Below, in pieces: positions 28,834 to 37,626 of a stretch of 64,000 nucleotides of DNA. The translations under genes were made by a program, and so were the position numbers. The notes beneath the pieces are model-generated. The model searched no databases, had not been told where the DNA came from, and saw only the letters and a program-made list of their open reading frames with translations. How positions within the stretch are numbered: the first letter of the stretch is position 1; the number at the start of each line of letters is the position of its first letter. This stretch comes from Niallia taxi (GTDB lineage Bacteria; Bacillota; Bacilli; Bacillales; Cytobacillaceae): contig NZ_RZTZ01000006.1 in assembly GCF_004005475.1 (NCBI RefSeq), forward strand, positions 1 through 64,000, in the 5' to 3' direction.

Positions 28834-30021
28834 CTACTTTATGATAGCACTTTCCTTTCTTAATCCAGCCTGTTTTATTTCAGTGTCAAAATGTATACTT
28901 ATTTTTGCCTTAGCAAAGCCTTCATCCCAATTGTCCCGATATTTTTTAAAATGTTTATAATCTTGATCTTTTAACCTCTCTCCTAAGCCAAAAATATCTG
29001 CATTATATTGCTCTCTGATTGTTTTGACAGTATCCAATATTTCTTGTTCCATTTTTTTATTAATACGTTCTTCATAACCCTCAAATGCGTGTGCTTTAGC
29101 CATATTTGTTAAGCATTCATTGTTTTGTAGACTTCCTTCTGTCTTAATGTTTATTGTAAAAGACGGTACACCGCCTTCTTCTGTTGCTATTACGTTAGTT
29201 TTCGATGTTGTTACGCGGAAGCCCATTTTTTTATCACCACTGCCACATGGAGAGGTTATCACTGTACTTTGTAAATTATTTTGGACCCAGAGCATATTTC
29301 TGACATCATAAATACTTATATAGCCAACTAGTTTACCGCCTTTTATAATGCCTAAAGAATCAACATCCACTTTATTTTCGGGTGTGACCGTTTTCATATT
29401 TTCTATATTGCCCCCTTTTTTTGGGTCACCTTTAACCTTCAATGCAACTAATACAGGAGTTTGCCCATCAGATTTATATATTCGAATAAAGTCATTGAGT
29501 CTAAGTTTCGGTGCACCGCCCCAATCTTTATAAATCGACACGAGCTGTGTATATATTTTTAATGAGGCACTTTTTTTGTACATATTATTTGTTTTTAAAA
29601 CACTGGCAGCTTTACCGTCTCTTGCAATCACAATATCAAAATCATCACGAATTTCCCTGTTTCTGTCCATGAAATCCATGAATTCCATCATGCCTTTTTC
29701 TGCAACCTCTTCACCTATAACTAATACTCTCATATGAGATAGAATCATACTTTGTTCACTGATTACATTAAACTTATGGGTAAGTTCTGCAATCGTATTG
29801 CCCTCTAAAGTTTGTACATTTGCTGGCGCAAAGCCTTCAGCATTTCGCGGATTCACTTCTGAAGCAGCAGTAGTTTCCACCGTGAGTTTATATTTCTGAT
29901 GTTCGCCTTTATCAACTGCCATTCCTGTAACAACAGAAACATTTCTCAATTCTTTACGATCCCAACAACCACTTAGTAGACATACTATTACTATCATTAA
30001 TATTATTATTATACCTCTCAA
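28834..30021 (-). CDS. Ger(x)C family spore germination lipoprotein (orphan)
   Basis: A 395-residue lipoprotein with a signal peptide and lipobox LSGC (Cys19), followed by the family N-terminus WDRKELRNVSVVTGMAVDKG. C subunits of germinant receptors sit on the outer face of the inner spore membrane with A and B subunits. They normally lie in gerA-B-C operons, but no A or B gene is beside this one. The proposed start is TTG at 30021 with a weak AGGG site, so the upstream end is less certain than the body. It may serve receptor subunits encoded elsewhere or be a remnant. Confidence 0.85.
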   Translation of the reverse strand: MRGIIIILMIVIVCLLSGCWDRKELRNVSVVTGMAVDKGEHQKYKLTVETTAASEVNPRNAEGFAPANVQTLEGNTIAELTHKFNVISEQSMILSHMRVLVIGEEVAEKGMMEFMDFMDRNREIRDDFDIVIARDGKAASVLKTNNMYKKSASLKIYTQLVSIYKDWGGAPKLRLNDFIRIYKSDGQTPVLVALKVKGDPKKGGNIENMKTVTPENKVDVDSLGIIKGGKLVGYISIYDVRNMLWVQNNLQSTVITSPCGSGDKKMGFRVTTSKTNVIATEEGGVPSFTINIKTEGSLQNNECLTNMAKAHAFEGYEERINKKMEQEILDTVKTIREQYNADIFGLGERLKDQDYKHFKKYRDNWDEGFAKAKISIHFDTEIKQAGLRKESAIIK

Positions 30022-30142
30022 TTGAATCCCTACTTTTATACCTTTAGAGTAAGCCGCTATCTCTTATTTTGTTTCTTATTTCAGGTTCTATACGGTCATC
30101 TTTTTTATCATTTATTGCATGTGCTGCAGCGAGGTTGTAAAA

Positions 30143-30191
30143 CAAAAAAGCTGTACTGGTGATTCAATCTAATCACTAATACAGCTTTATA
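30143..30191 (-). terminator. terminator of the SDR gene
   Basis: AAAAAAGCTGTA..GGTGATT-caatct-AATCACT..TACAGCTTTAT; T-run on the minus strand. Confidence 0.75.
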
Positions 30192-30206
30192 TTGAGTCTA
30201 TTGTCT

Positions 30207-30956
30207 TCAACCTCTTATAAATCCACCTTCTGAATGGATTGTTTGACCTGTTATCCATCTTGCTTCCTCGCTTACAAGGTAAGCAATAGTACGAGCAACA
30301 TCCTTAGGTAGCCCTATTCGTCCCATAGGAAATTTCGGAAGCAGCCCCTCTCGTATTTCATCTGTCATCCAAGTTGAATCGGTTGGACCTGGATTGACTG
30401 CATTAACAGTAATTCCTATAGATGCTAGCTCCTGTGATAAAGATCTAGTGAAAGCAGAAATAGCACCTTTGGTTGCCGCATACGCTAATTCATTTGGCAT
30501 TGGACCAAGCTCCTGTCCTGATGTCATATTAACAATACTGCCTGCCTCTAATTCAGCCACTTTAAACCGCCGGGCAAATTCAACACAAAGCAGAAAAACG
30601 GTTCTCATATTGACTGCATAATGATCATCAAGAATTTTCCCATTAAGATTTTGATAGCCATCATTTGTAGAATGTGCTGCATTATTTATTAAAATAGCTG
30701 GAGTTCCTAGCTTTAATTCGACTGTATCCAAAATTGTATAAGCAGCATCTGGATGTGATAAATCAATTTTTAAGCATTCACATTGGCAGCCCATGTTCTT
30801 AATTTCTTGGCGGAAATTCTGTGCCCATAAATCATCAGAATTCCAATGTGTAAAGAATATATTTATGCCTTGTGAAGCTAATTTCCTGCAGATAGCTGTA
30901 CCAATATCTCGTTCAGTGCTTGCTCCTGTTATAATCGCGTATTTATTATTTAGCAT
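30207..30956 (-). CDS. short-chain dehydrogenase/reductase
   Basis: A 249-residue Rossmann SDR. The cofactor motif is the extended form TGASTERDIGTAI (residues about 9-21), in which extra residues separate the glycines; NNAAHS is near 90, and the active site is Ser in MTSGQ plus YAATK (about residues 155-159). The C-terminal ITGQTIHSEGGFIRG is typical of FabG-like enzymes. The ATG at 30956 has GGGGAG six bases upstream; an adjacent ATG three bases earlier is too close. Substrate unknown. Confidence 0.87.
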   Translation of the reverse strand: MLNNKYAIITGASTERDIGTAICRKLASQGINIFFTHWNSDDLWAQNFRQEIKNMGCQCECLKIDLSHPDAAYTILDTVELKLGTPAILINNAAHSTNDGYQNLNGKILDDHYAVNMRTVFLLCVEFARRFKVAELEAGSIVNMTSGQELGPMPNELAYAATKGAISAFTRSLSQELASIGITVNAVNPGPTDSTWMTDEIREGLLPKFPMGRIGLPKDVARTIAYLVSEEARWITGQTIHSEGGFIRG

Positions 30957-31011
30957 CATATTCTCCCCGCTCAGAAGGATACACAGATATGGAATAAGAG
31001 AGATGTATTAT

Positions 31012-31048
31012 TTCAAAAAACAAAAAGACAGACCTCTGAGGTATCTGC
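31012..31048 (-). terminator. hairpin with T-run ahead of the SDR gene
   Basis: On the minus strand CAG-at-ACCT-cag-AGGT-CTG followed by TCTTTTTGTTTTTT, ending about 60 bases before the SDR start. No intact leftward gene lies just upstream, so it may be a leader terminator (attenuator) of the SDR gene. Confidence 0.5.
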
Positions 31049-31319
31049 CTAGTTAATGGAGATATTTAATTCCACACCACGCATCCTTTTAATGATATAA
31101 ATTTCAAATTATAGACATAAATCTCCTGCGAACACTAAAGTTATATAGCTATTTATTTGTTTCATTTATTCATTAAAAAGTTAGCCACATGTAGAATATC
31201 AATTCCCCTTTCCTTCCATCTCTAATATTATTATAATGCTTTATGCGCTTACAATCCATTTATTATTAGGAATTTTCAGTCATATAAAAACCAATTTTTC
31301 CATAAAACATGGAATTATA

Positions 31320-31590
31320 AATAGAGGATGACTTAACAATTAGTTCGTTTCATTACGCTACACCCACTCGCTTTCCGCGGGGAGGAAGCTGAGCCTCCTC
31401 GTCTTCGCCTGCGGGGTCTAAGCCTTTCCTCTATTTCCCGCAGGAGTCGATTGGCCTCCGCTCCATTTCACTAAAGTTTATAATTATTGTTTAAAATTTA
31501 AATAATAAAAAAACATTCTATTAAAGATTAAATAGTTCTGTTTTAATTAGACTTAGTCACTTATGTCCCAATCTCTCCAACCTTTTTTTT
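31320..31590 (-). repeat. dispersed repeat, copy B (inverted, full-length core)
   Basis: The core at 31341-31478 is the reverse complement of copies A and C: TTAGTTCGTTTCATTACGC, CACTCGCTTTCCGCGGGG, GCCTCCTCGTCTTCGCCTGC, CCTCTATTTCCCGCAGGAG and TCCATTTCACTAAAG. A degenerate end TTATGTCCCAATCTCT is at 31562-31577. The remaining 31050-31666 sequence is AT-rich with no convincing gene. Confidence 0.85.
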
Positions 31591-31666
31591 ACTTTTCACA
31601 GTAAGCCTTTGTTAAATGCTTTATACACAAATGATATTTAGAGATACTTCCTTTTAAACTAATACA

Positions 31667-32194
31667 TTATTTTAAAAAGTAACCAAACCAAAAAGGTATG
31701 TTTATCCTTTTCGTATAATATAGTATTTTTATTAATAATATTATCTTGTCCACAATGGATAATTGGCTGTTTCTATTTGTCAGTGTATCCTCTGTTCTTT
31801 TCGAAAGCTCAGCCAGATAATTTGAAATCTTTATAAACCCTATGAATGAAGATGAAATTGCTTTTGGATTCCATTCACCAATACCATGTTCAGCAGTATA
31901 TACTGAGAATGATTTTTTATTTATATCTATAAAGATTGGATCTCCTGATTCATCATGATATCCTATAACAAACCAATTTTCTCTCCATTCTCCATGATTT
32001 GTTCCAACTAGCGACCTTCCGTTACTGTCCATACTATAGCCTAACTGCATATCCTCTAAATGCATATTTCTTGAAATAGTAAAACCAGCATACCCAAGAG
32101 AAATTTCTCTTTCATTTAGCTTATTTAGAAAATGATGTATCTCATCTCGCCGGTTTTCATTTATTCCTCCAAAGTTAATCCATTTATGGTCAAT
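31667..32194 (-). pseudogene. SUKH (SMI1/KNR4)-like protein lacking a start codon
   Basis: The reading frame is open from after a TAA to 31667 and encodes about 175 residues. It starts DHKWINFGGINENRRDEIHH and continues through NWFVIGYHDESGDPIFIDI and YTAEHGIGEWNPKAISSSFIGFI, blocks typical of SUKH-superfamily immunity-like proteins. No ATG, GTG or TTG exists in frame before the ATG at 32065, which would discard the first 43 residues; the first sense codon is ATT at 32194 with no ribosome binding site. The gene therefore looks damaged at its 5' end, or depends on an unusual start. Confidence 0.55.
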
Positions 32195-32337
32195 TTATTA
32201 TTGTTATTTAGTAAATCAGTATGACGTAAGAGCCCTTACCACATTTTTTCAAAGCCTTGTTTAAACTACAGGAATACAGATTAGTAATTTAGAGAACAAT
32301 TTTTAAAAGCCTAATAATATGAACCAATAATACGGCT
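32195..32337. other. intergenic region
   Basis: No gene or clear signal seen; AT-rich. Confidence 0.35.
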
Positions 32338-32382
32338 CAAAAAAGCATCCTTTCATTACTTAAGCAAAGAAGGATGCTTTGT
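32338..32382 (-). terminator. terminator of the chemoreceptor gene
   Basis: AAGCATCCTT (32343-32352) pairs with AAGGATGCTT (32370-32379); TTTTTT follows on the minus strand. Confidence 0.8.
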
Positions 32383-32411
32383 TTCTATTTTCTTTGGTAT
32401 ATGTATATATA

Positions 32412-33245
32412 TTATAACTCCGATGCATATTTATTTAATTGCTTGCTCATCGCTTCGATTTCGGCAATAAAGCTTGAAATTTCCTCTGTAGAAGCTTCTT
32501 GCTTTTGTCCTACGTCCACAATTTTTTGGATGGATGCATTGATTTCATCCATTGATATTTGTATATTTGACCATGTTTGGCGAATTTTTTCTGTGGAGAC
32601 TGCTGTTTCTTGTGAAAGCTTTCTTATTTCATTTGCTACTACTGTAAATCCGTCACCTTTTTCTCCTGCCCTAGCTGCTTCAATCGCTGCATTTAATCCT
32701 AATAGATTTGTTTGATCAGCGACTCGTTTTATTAGCTGGAGCATCTCATTCGACTTGTTCAGTTCCGATTTTGCACGTTCAGATTTTGATAATAAAAGAT
32801 TGCTAATTTCTGTTAATCCTTCTGCTCCTTCCGACACAATAGACACCTGGCTATTTGCTTGTTCAAGTGACTGTACAATTTGCTCGGATATATTTCGAAG
32901 TTCCTTTTCATTTTGTTTTTGTAATTGAATAGCCATTGCACCTATTACTTGACCACCTTCCATAATTGGTGCAGCCAAACCAGTAAATGGAACGCCGAAG
33001 AAATTTGCCGGAATTTCTTCTTCTATAGACTTATTCTCTTTTATAGCACTAGCTAAAGGCTCATTTGGATTAATTTTCATTCCAGCCTTCACACCAATAT
33101 CGATTTTGCTGCCTGCATAATAAACTAACCATTCTTCTGTATTTACTATCCCGATAGAAATATCAGGTAACATTCGTTTAAATATAGGCAATACATCTAC
33201 ATATTTCTGTAATGTTGGATGTGTCAAAACATTCATCGTTTTCAT
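32412..33245 (-). CDS. soluble methyl-accepting chemotaxis-type protein (YfmS-like)
   Basis: A 277-residue protein without membrane segments. Residues 1 to about 110 form a globular cytoplasmic sensor; residues about 115-277 form a shortened MCP signalling coiled coil with the invariant tip ([39 protein letters not shown]). The length and layout match B. subtilis YfmS, a soluble chemoreceptor. It would engage CheA/CheW from the cytoplasm and sense an intracellular signal. The ribosome binding site is weak. No other chemotaxis gene is nearby. Confidence 0.88.
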   Translation of the reverse strand: MKTMNVLTHPTLQKYVDVLPIFKRMLPDISIGIVNTEEWLVYYAGSKIDIGVKAGMKINPNEPLASAIKENKSIEEEIPANFFGVPFTGLAAPIMEGGQVIGAMAIQLQKQNEKELRNISEQIVQSLEQANSQVSIVSEGAEGLTEISNLLLSKSERAKSELNKSNEMLQLIKRVADQTNLLGLNAAIEAARAGEKGDGFTVVANEIRKLSQETAVSTEKIRQTWSNIQISMDEINASIQKIVDVGQKQEASTEEISSFIAEIEAMSKQLNKYASEL

Positions 33246-33446
33246 ATCGTTTGTTTTCCATCTTTCCTAATTAATTTTTAAAAAATTCTAACGATTAAGA
33301 GCAAAAATATATAAGAAAAACAAGTGAATAATTTTAACCCTTCAACAAATATAGTACTATCTTCCTAATTTATTTTCAATAATATTGTACTAATATATTA
33401 ATAAATATAGAAATTTTGTTTAATTCGCAATGAAACTGAATATACA
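33246..33446. other. AT-rich intergenic region
   Basis: Probable promoter region of the chemoreceptor gene; no further element resolved. Confidence 0.35.
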
Positions 33447-33489
33447 AAACCCGTACTATCAATTGGAAATCGATAATAGTCCGGGTTTG
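33447..33489 (-). terminator. terminator of the alaX/trmB unit
   Basis: On the minus strand AAACCCGgACTATtATC..GATAGTaCGGGTTTTG, a long slightly imperfect stem. Confidence 0.7.
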
Positions 33490-33531
33490 AATCAGAGCCA
33501 CATACTTAGCTTCCAGCCCCTAACGTTATAA

Positions 33532-34245
33532 TTACTTTAGCTCAACTCTTATCCTTCTTTTCAGTGCACCCTTTTTTTGTATTTTAGCAATGGAAAAATT
33601 GCCAATTTCATTTGTGTTTTTGAGATGTGTCCCACCACATGCTTGCTCGTCAATATCCTCTATTGTCACGATTCGGACTTCATCAAGAGAAGCTGGCAGT
33701 AAATTTATGATTGTTTTTATTGCCCCTTCCTTTTGTTCTGCCTCCTGTCTGCTTACTGTCTTCGTCTCAACATGATGAGGTTGCGCCAACACCTTTTGAA
33801 TTGCTTGCTCTAATTGGTCAAACTGGATTTCTTCTATTATTTCTGGAGGAAATGCTATTTCTAATCTCCCATAATCGGTTTCAATTTGACTGCTTGTAGC
33901 CATGCCCTTGTAATTTTCATATAAATATCCTGCTATAACATGTAGTAACGTATGGTAGCGCATGTTTTTCATCCGCCATTTCCAATCGATCTCCATCAAA
34001 ACTGGTTCGTGTATGTTCTGTAATGGACGATCTAGCTCATGGATTATTTCACCTTCAGATTTTTTTACATTCATTACTTCATATGTTTCATTGCCATGCT
34101 TAATTATTCCTTTATCACAAGGCTGACCACCGCCGCCAGGATAAAATATTGTCTGTTCAAAAACTACAGTATTGCCCTTAACTGATCTAATATTTGTCTC
34201 ACATTCCTTTATATAAGCATTGTCTTTATATAACTCGATTGTCAT
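33532..34245 (-). CDS. AlaX-type alanyl-tRNA editing protein
   Basis: A 237-residue stand-alone homologue of the AlaRS editing domain that hydrolyses mischarged tRNA-Ala (Ser- or Gly-tRNA-Ala). Zinc-site motifs are visible: HTLLH (near residue 99) and CGGTH (near 202), and the FYPGGGGQPCDKG segment near 35 is conserved. The ATG at 34245 has GGAG nine bases upstream; a TTG five codons earlier overlaps this site. It lies 44 bases downstream of a TrmB-family regulator in the same direction. Confidence 0.88.
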   Translation of the reverse strand: MTIELYKDNAYIKECETNIRSVKGNTVVFEQTIFYPGGGGQPCDKGIIKHGNETYEVMNVKKSEGEIIHELDRPLQNIHEPVLMEIDWKWRMKNMRYHTLLHVIAGYLYENYKGMATSSQIETDYGRLEIAFPPEIIEEIQFDQLEQAIQKVLAQPHHVETKTVSRQEAEQKEGAIKTIINLLPASLDEVRIVTIEDIDEQACGGTHLKNTNEIGNFSIAKIQKKGALKRRIRVELK

Positions 34246-34289
34246 TTCCTTCATCTCCAATTAGTAAATTCGCGATGATACTTAGATGC

Positions 34290-35099
34290 TTACTGCTTTA
34301 TATTTCGCACAATATAAGTTAGGAGATCATCGCCTTGCCAGATGGAATCAAGTGCAGCATCGCCGATTTTCTCACTCACAGTTTTCATCATCATATCGTG
34401 GCGAATATATTCCTTCGCCAAAAGGACAAGCATCGGTTCAGCCGTCTGAATTGCTTGCGGTATTTGTCCTGTAATAAAGCCTGCTATTAGTACCTCGGTA
34501 TTGTCTTGAATCACGATAGTTAATCTTTGCTCCATTCTGTTTTTTTCAATAGAGGCTGTATCGTTACGATGATAAAATGCCTTACCGAAAGATTCCGTCT
34601 CTTCATTTGTAAACAGCATGGAATATAGTCTTTTTCCTTTTCTCGTTTGTTCTTCCGCCGTTCCTCGTAAGTCTTCCATTTCCTCTTCCCATAAAGACAG
34701 CCAAATTTCGTCATTGGCTTCATTCATAAGCTTCTGAACTGCCTGTACGATTTTATCCCTGCCCTCCATATGCTTGATTACATTTATTTCAACTGGCTTT
34801 TCGATAACTTGCAGTTCCTTTTCTAAAAATGATAGTGTTTCCTCTGTTTGTCGTTTTTGATTTAATATAAGCTCTTTAACTGAAATTGGTGTATAGGTTG
34901 GTGGTTCTGTTCGTAATTCAACTATTGCTTCTTTTGAAACTAGCTTTGCAATAACTGTATACACCATTGAACGGGGCACACCGCTTCTTTTACTAATTTC
35001 ATATCCGTTTAATGCTGGTTCGCTCAACAAAGCCATATAAACCTTCGCTTCATTTTTAGAGAAGCCAAGCCTTTCAAACTGCTCAATTATTTGTTCCAT
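34290..35099 (-). CDS. TrmB family transcriptional regulator
   Basis: A 269-residue protein with the TrmB-type winged HTH (LGFSKNEAKVYMALLSEPALNGYEISKRSGVPRSMVY near residues 12-48), a coiled-coil linker (about 75-100) and a ligand-sensing domain with a phospholipase D-like beginning (EIWLSLWEEEMEDLR near 132). A 22-bp palindrome just upstream of the start suggests autoregulation. It is probably co-transcribed with the AlaX gene. Effector unknown; sugars are typical for the family. Confidence 0.85.
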   Translation of the reverse strand: MEQIIEQFERLGFSKNEAKVYMALLSEPALNGYEISKRSGVPRSMVYTVIAKLVSKEAIVELRTEPPTYTPISVKELILNQKRQTEETLSFLEKELQVIEKPVEINVIKHMEGRDKIVQAVQKLMNEANDEIWLSLWEEEMEDLRGTAEEQTRKGKRLYSMLFTNEETESFGKAFYHRNDTASIEKNRMEQRLTIVIQDNTEVLIAGFITGQIPQAIQTAEPMLVLLAKEYIRHDMMMKTVSEKIGDAALDSIWQGDDLLTYIVRNIKQ

Positions 35100-35119
35100 A
35101 TCTTCCTCCCAGTATTAAT

Positions 35120-35141
35120 AGTAGTAATATATATTACCACT
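35120..35141. promoter_or_regulatory. 22-bp palindrome, probable TrmB operator
   Basis: AGTAGTAATAT-ATATTACCACT, symmetric with one mismatch, 21-42 bases upstream of the trmB-like start. Confidence 0.5.
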
Positions 35142-35220
35142 ATAAGGAAACTAACATTTTTCGTCAATACGAATAAATGTATAAGAGATATCTAATTTAT
35201 CAAACAAAACCTTTTTATAA

Positions 35221-35266
35221 AAAAAATAGACCTGAGCAGAATCTATCTGCTCAGGTCTATTCCTTT
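35221..35266 (-). terminator. terminator of the 5'-nucleotidase gene
   Basis: AATAGACCTGAGCAGA-atcta-TCTGCTCAGGTCTATT, a 16-bp stem; TTTTT on the minus strand. Confidence 0.85.
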
Positions 35267-35267
35267 A

Positions 35268-37343
35268 TTAAGCGTGTTTTACTTTTCGATAAATCATTAC
35301 AACTATCCCAGAGACAAGTAATAGTCCGCCAACCAATATCATTGTGTACATATTTGTAGCTGTATTCGGTAATGTATTTCCTGCATTATTTGATGTACCT
35401 GGTTTGTCTGTGTTAGATCCTTGATTTTGAGTATTTTTGTCTGTATCAGATGACCCGTTATCTTTGTTGTCATCTACAGCTCCTGCATTATCATCTGAAT
35501 CATCTGATGTGTTGTCATCAGTTACAGGTGTTTCTGTTCCATTATCATTATCTTGGTTATTTTCATCATCCGTAACTGGTGTTTCTGGTTCTTCAATAGG
35601 AGTTTCTGGTTCTTCACCAGGTGTTTCCGGCTCTTCTCCAGGTGTTTCTGGTTCTTGTCCAGGAGTTTCTGGCTCTTGTTCTTTACCTAGTGTATCAATG
35701 ATGCGTCCTTCAATTTGGGGATTGACATCACCATTTAAGTCTTGGACCATATAGTCACGAAGCTGCTCCCAGTCAATTGCACCGATATCTTGAACACGGC
35801 CTTCTTGGTATGCTTTCGCAAATACCTCATAACCGTCTCCACCTTTTGCGGTGAAGTTGTTTGTTGTTACTAAGTAAGTTTGACCTGCTTTAATATCCTC
35901 ATACTGACCATTTACTTTTACTTGCATTGTCAATACACGAGAACCAGCCTCTTTTGTGCTGTCGTAAGTAAATTTCATACCAGCAACATGCAAGAATCCG
36001 CCGCTTTCAGCTGGTGCTAAACGAACACTATATTCTAGAATTTGTTTAATTTCATCACCAGTCAGTTGAACCACCGCTGGGTCATTACCAAATGGCAATA
36101 CAGCGATAACTTCGCCTGTTGTAATCGGACCTTCGTCGATTGCAGCACGGATTCCACCGCCGTTTTGCATGGCAATAACAACATTTTCATTTCTTTCCTT
36201 TGCTTTTGCAAGCATTGCATCTGTTACAAGATTTCCTAGTTCTGTTTCGTTAGAACGCACACTTACAGCACTATCAGTTAAACGTGGGTTTGTTAATGCT
36301 TTTTTAGCAGTTGCACCTGTTTCTTGATTTGTTAAGCTATCAATCTCAGATTTGTATGGTGCTAATACTGCAGCAGCTTCAGAATCTGCCGCTTTTGAAG
36401 CAACATCGATTAATTGGCCAGTTTGACCAACGACAATACCATTTTCGTCAAAGTCTACTTTCAATTCCCCCAAATTTTGAGAATACTGATATGCTTGGAC
36501 AATGACTGTTTTATCTTTTGCAGCACCGTTTTCATCTTGATCCACAACGACAGGTGCAGTTAATTGTGTATGAGAATGTCCGCCAACAATAACATCAATT
36601 CCATCAACATATTTAGCTAACAGCAAATCGTTACCTGTTTCTGGATTACTGTCATAACCGATATGTGTTACAGCAATAATTTTATTAATTCCCATATCTT
36701 CAAATGCAGCAACAGCTTCATTTGCTTTTTCAATATAGTTTTGGAACTTCACATTAACAGGACTAGAAATATTAGCAGTATCTTCTGTCGTTAATCCGAA
36801 GATCCCGACCTTTTCGCCATTTACTTCTTTAACCATACCATTATAGACAATTCCATCTTCTGGAGTTTCTGTGTATGTATTATTTTGTTTACTAGCCATA
36901 TAAGCGTCACCAGAGAAATCTACGTTAGCACTTAAGAATGGAAAGTTTGCCTTAGCTGCAAATTCAGATAAAGACTTTTGTCCATTTTCTCCTGAACCTA
37001 AGTCAAACTCATGATTCCCAAAAACCATTGCATCAATATTCATCATATTTAATAGAGCTAAATCTGCTTGTCCTATAAATTGATTGAAATAAAGCGTTCC
37101 TGAAAAAACATCTCCTGCATTAAATAATAGTGCATTTGGATCTTGTGCGCGAACCTCTTTAATCGCTGTTACCATGTTTGGCAAAAGGTCAGCATGTGCG
37201 TGTGTATCATTCATATGCATAATCGTTAAGGAATAATTTTCCGCAGATTCCGCTTTTGTACTAGTTGGTAGTATAATAGATACCGATAATGCTAATGTTG
37301 AAAAAATACTTGCTAAAAAAGCCGCTTGTTTCCTTCCCCTCAT
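35268..37343 (-). CDS. cell-wall-anchored bifunctional metallophosphatase/5'-nucleotidase
   Basis: A 691-residue surface enzyme that releases phosphate from extracellular nucleotides. It has a signal peptide to about residue 31 (TSTKA), an N-terminal metallophosphatase domain (MNDTHAHADLL near 43, FGNHEFD near 109, GGHSHTQL near 255) and a C-terminal nucleotidase domain with NGGGIRAAI near 395. A proline-glutamate repeat region of EPETPGQ/EPETPGE units and an Asp/Asn-rich spacer follow, then LPNTA, a hydrophobic helix and the basic tail KVKHA, so a sortase attaches it to peptidoglycan. The ATG at 37343 follows AAAGGAGG; upstream in-frame ATGs would displace the signal peptide. Confidence 0.93.
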   Translation of the reverse strand: MRGRKQAAFLASIFSTLALSVSIILPTSTKAESAENYSLTIMHMNDTHAHADLLPNMVTAIKEVRAQDPNALLFNAGDVFSGTLYFNQFIGQADLALLNMMNIDAMVFGNHEFDLGSGENGQKSLSEFAAKANFPFLSANVDFSGDAYMASKQNNTYTETPEDGIVYNGMVKEVNGEKVGIFGLTTEDTANISSPVNVKFQNYIEKANEAVAAFEDMGINKIIAVTHIGYDSNPETGNDLLLAKYVDGIDVIVGGHSHTQLTAPVVVDQDENGAAKDKTVIVQAYQYSQNLGELKVDFDENGIVVGQTGQLIDVASKAADSEAAAVLAPYKSEIDSLTNQETGATAKKALTNPRLTDSAVSVRSNETELGNLVTDAMLAKAKERNENVVIAMQNGGGIRAAIDEGPITTGEVIAVLPFGNDPAVVQLTGDEIKQILEYSVRLAPAESGGFLHVAGMKFTYDSTKEAGSRVLTMQVKVNGQYEDIKAGQTYLVTTNNFTAKGGDGYEVFAKAYQEGRVQDIGAIDWEQLRDYMVQDLNGDVNPQIEGRIIDTLGKEQEPETPGQEPETPGEEPETPGEEPETPIEEPETPVTDDENNQDNDNGTETPVTDDNTSDDSDDNAGAVDDNKDNGSSDTDKNTQNQGSNTDKPGTSNNAGNTLPNTATNMYTMILVGGLLLVSGIVVMIYRKVKHA
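35585..35681 (-). repeat. in-frame EPETP-coding tandem repeat
   Basis: Five degenerate 21-base units coding EPETPxx in the wall-spanning region of the nucleotidase. Such tracts change copy number by slippage without breaking the frame. Confidence 0.75.
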
Positions 37344-37626
37344 TCTATCATTTCCTCCTTTGTGTTTGTTGTTGACATGAATCGAAAAGAAACGAATAAT
37401 CGCATAATTTGTCAACAATACTTCTCCATTGTAGATTTAATGTATTAACCTATTGTTAAGAATATGTAAAACTACTTAAATCTACAATTTCTTTTAAAAT
37501 ATTCTCTATAATACGACCTTTTTCCTCCCTTATATTCTATTAATTAAATATGGTAATATAAATGAATGACTAAAATAATAAGTGGCAAGTAACCTCAATC
37601 GTGAAAGCTTAGGAGTGTATAAAATC

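Noticed and set aside
31016-31260. T-box riboswitch ahead of the SDR gene
   Set aside because: A terminator hairpin is present, but the conserved T-box sequence and specifier stem were not found.
35585-35681. Short tandem repeats that might suggest a CRISPR array
   Set aside because: Units are adjacent 21-base coding repeats without spacers, in frame with a surface protein.
35437-35754. Plus-strand frame rich in Ser-Gly-Val repeats, opposite the 5'-nucleotidase
   Set aside because: It is the complement of the EPETP-coding repeats and Asp-rich spacer of the anchored nucleotidase; no ribosome binding site and no independent support.
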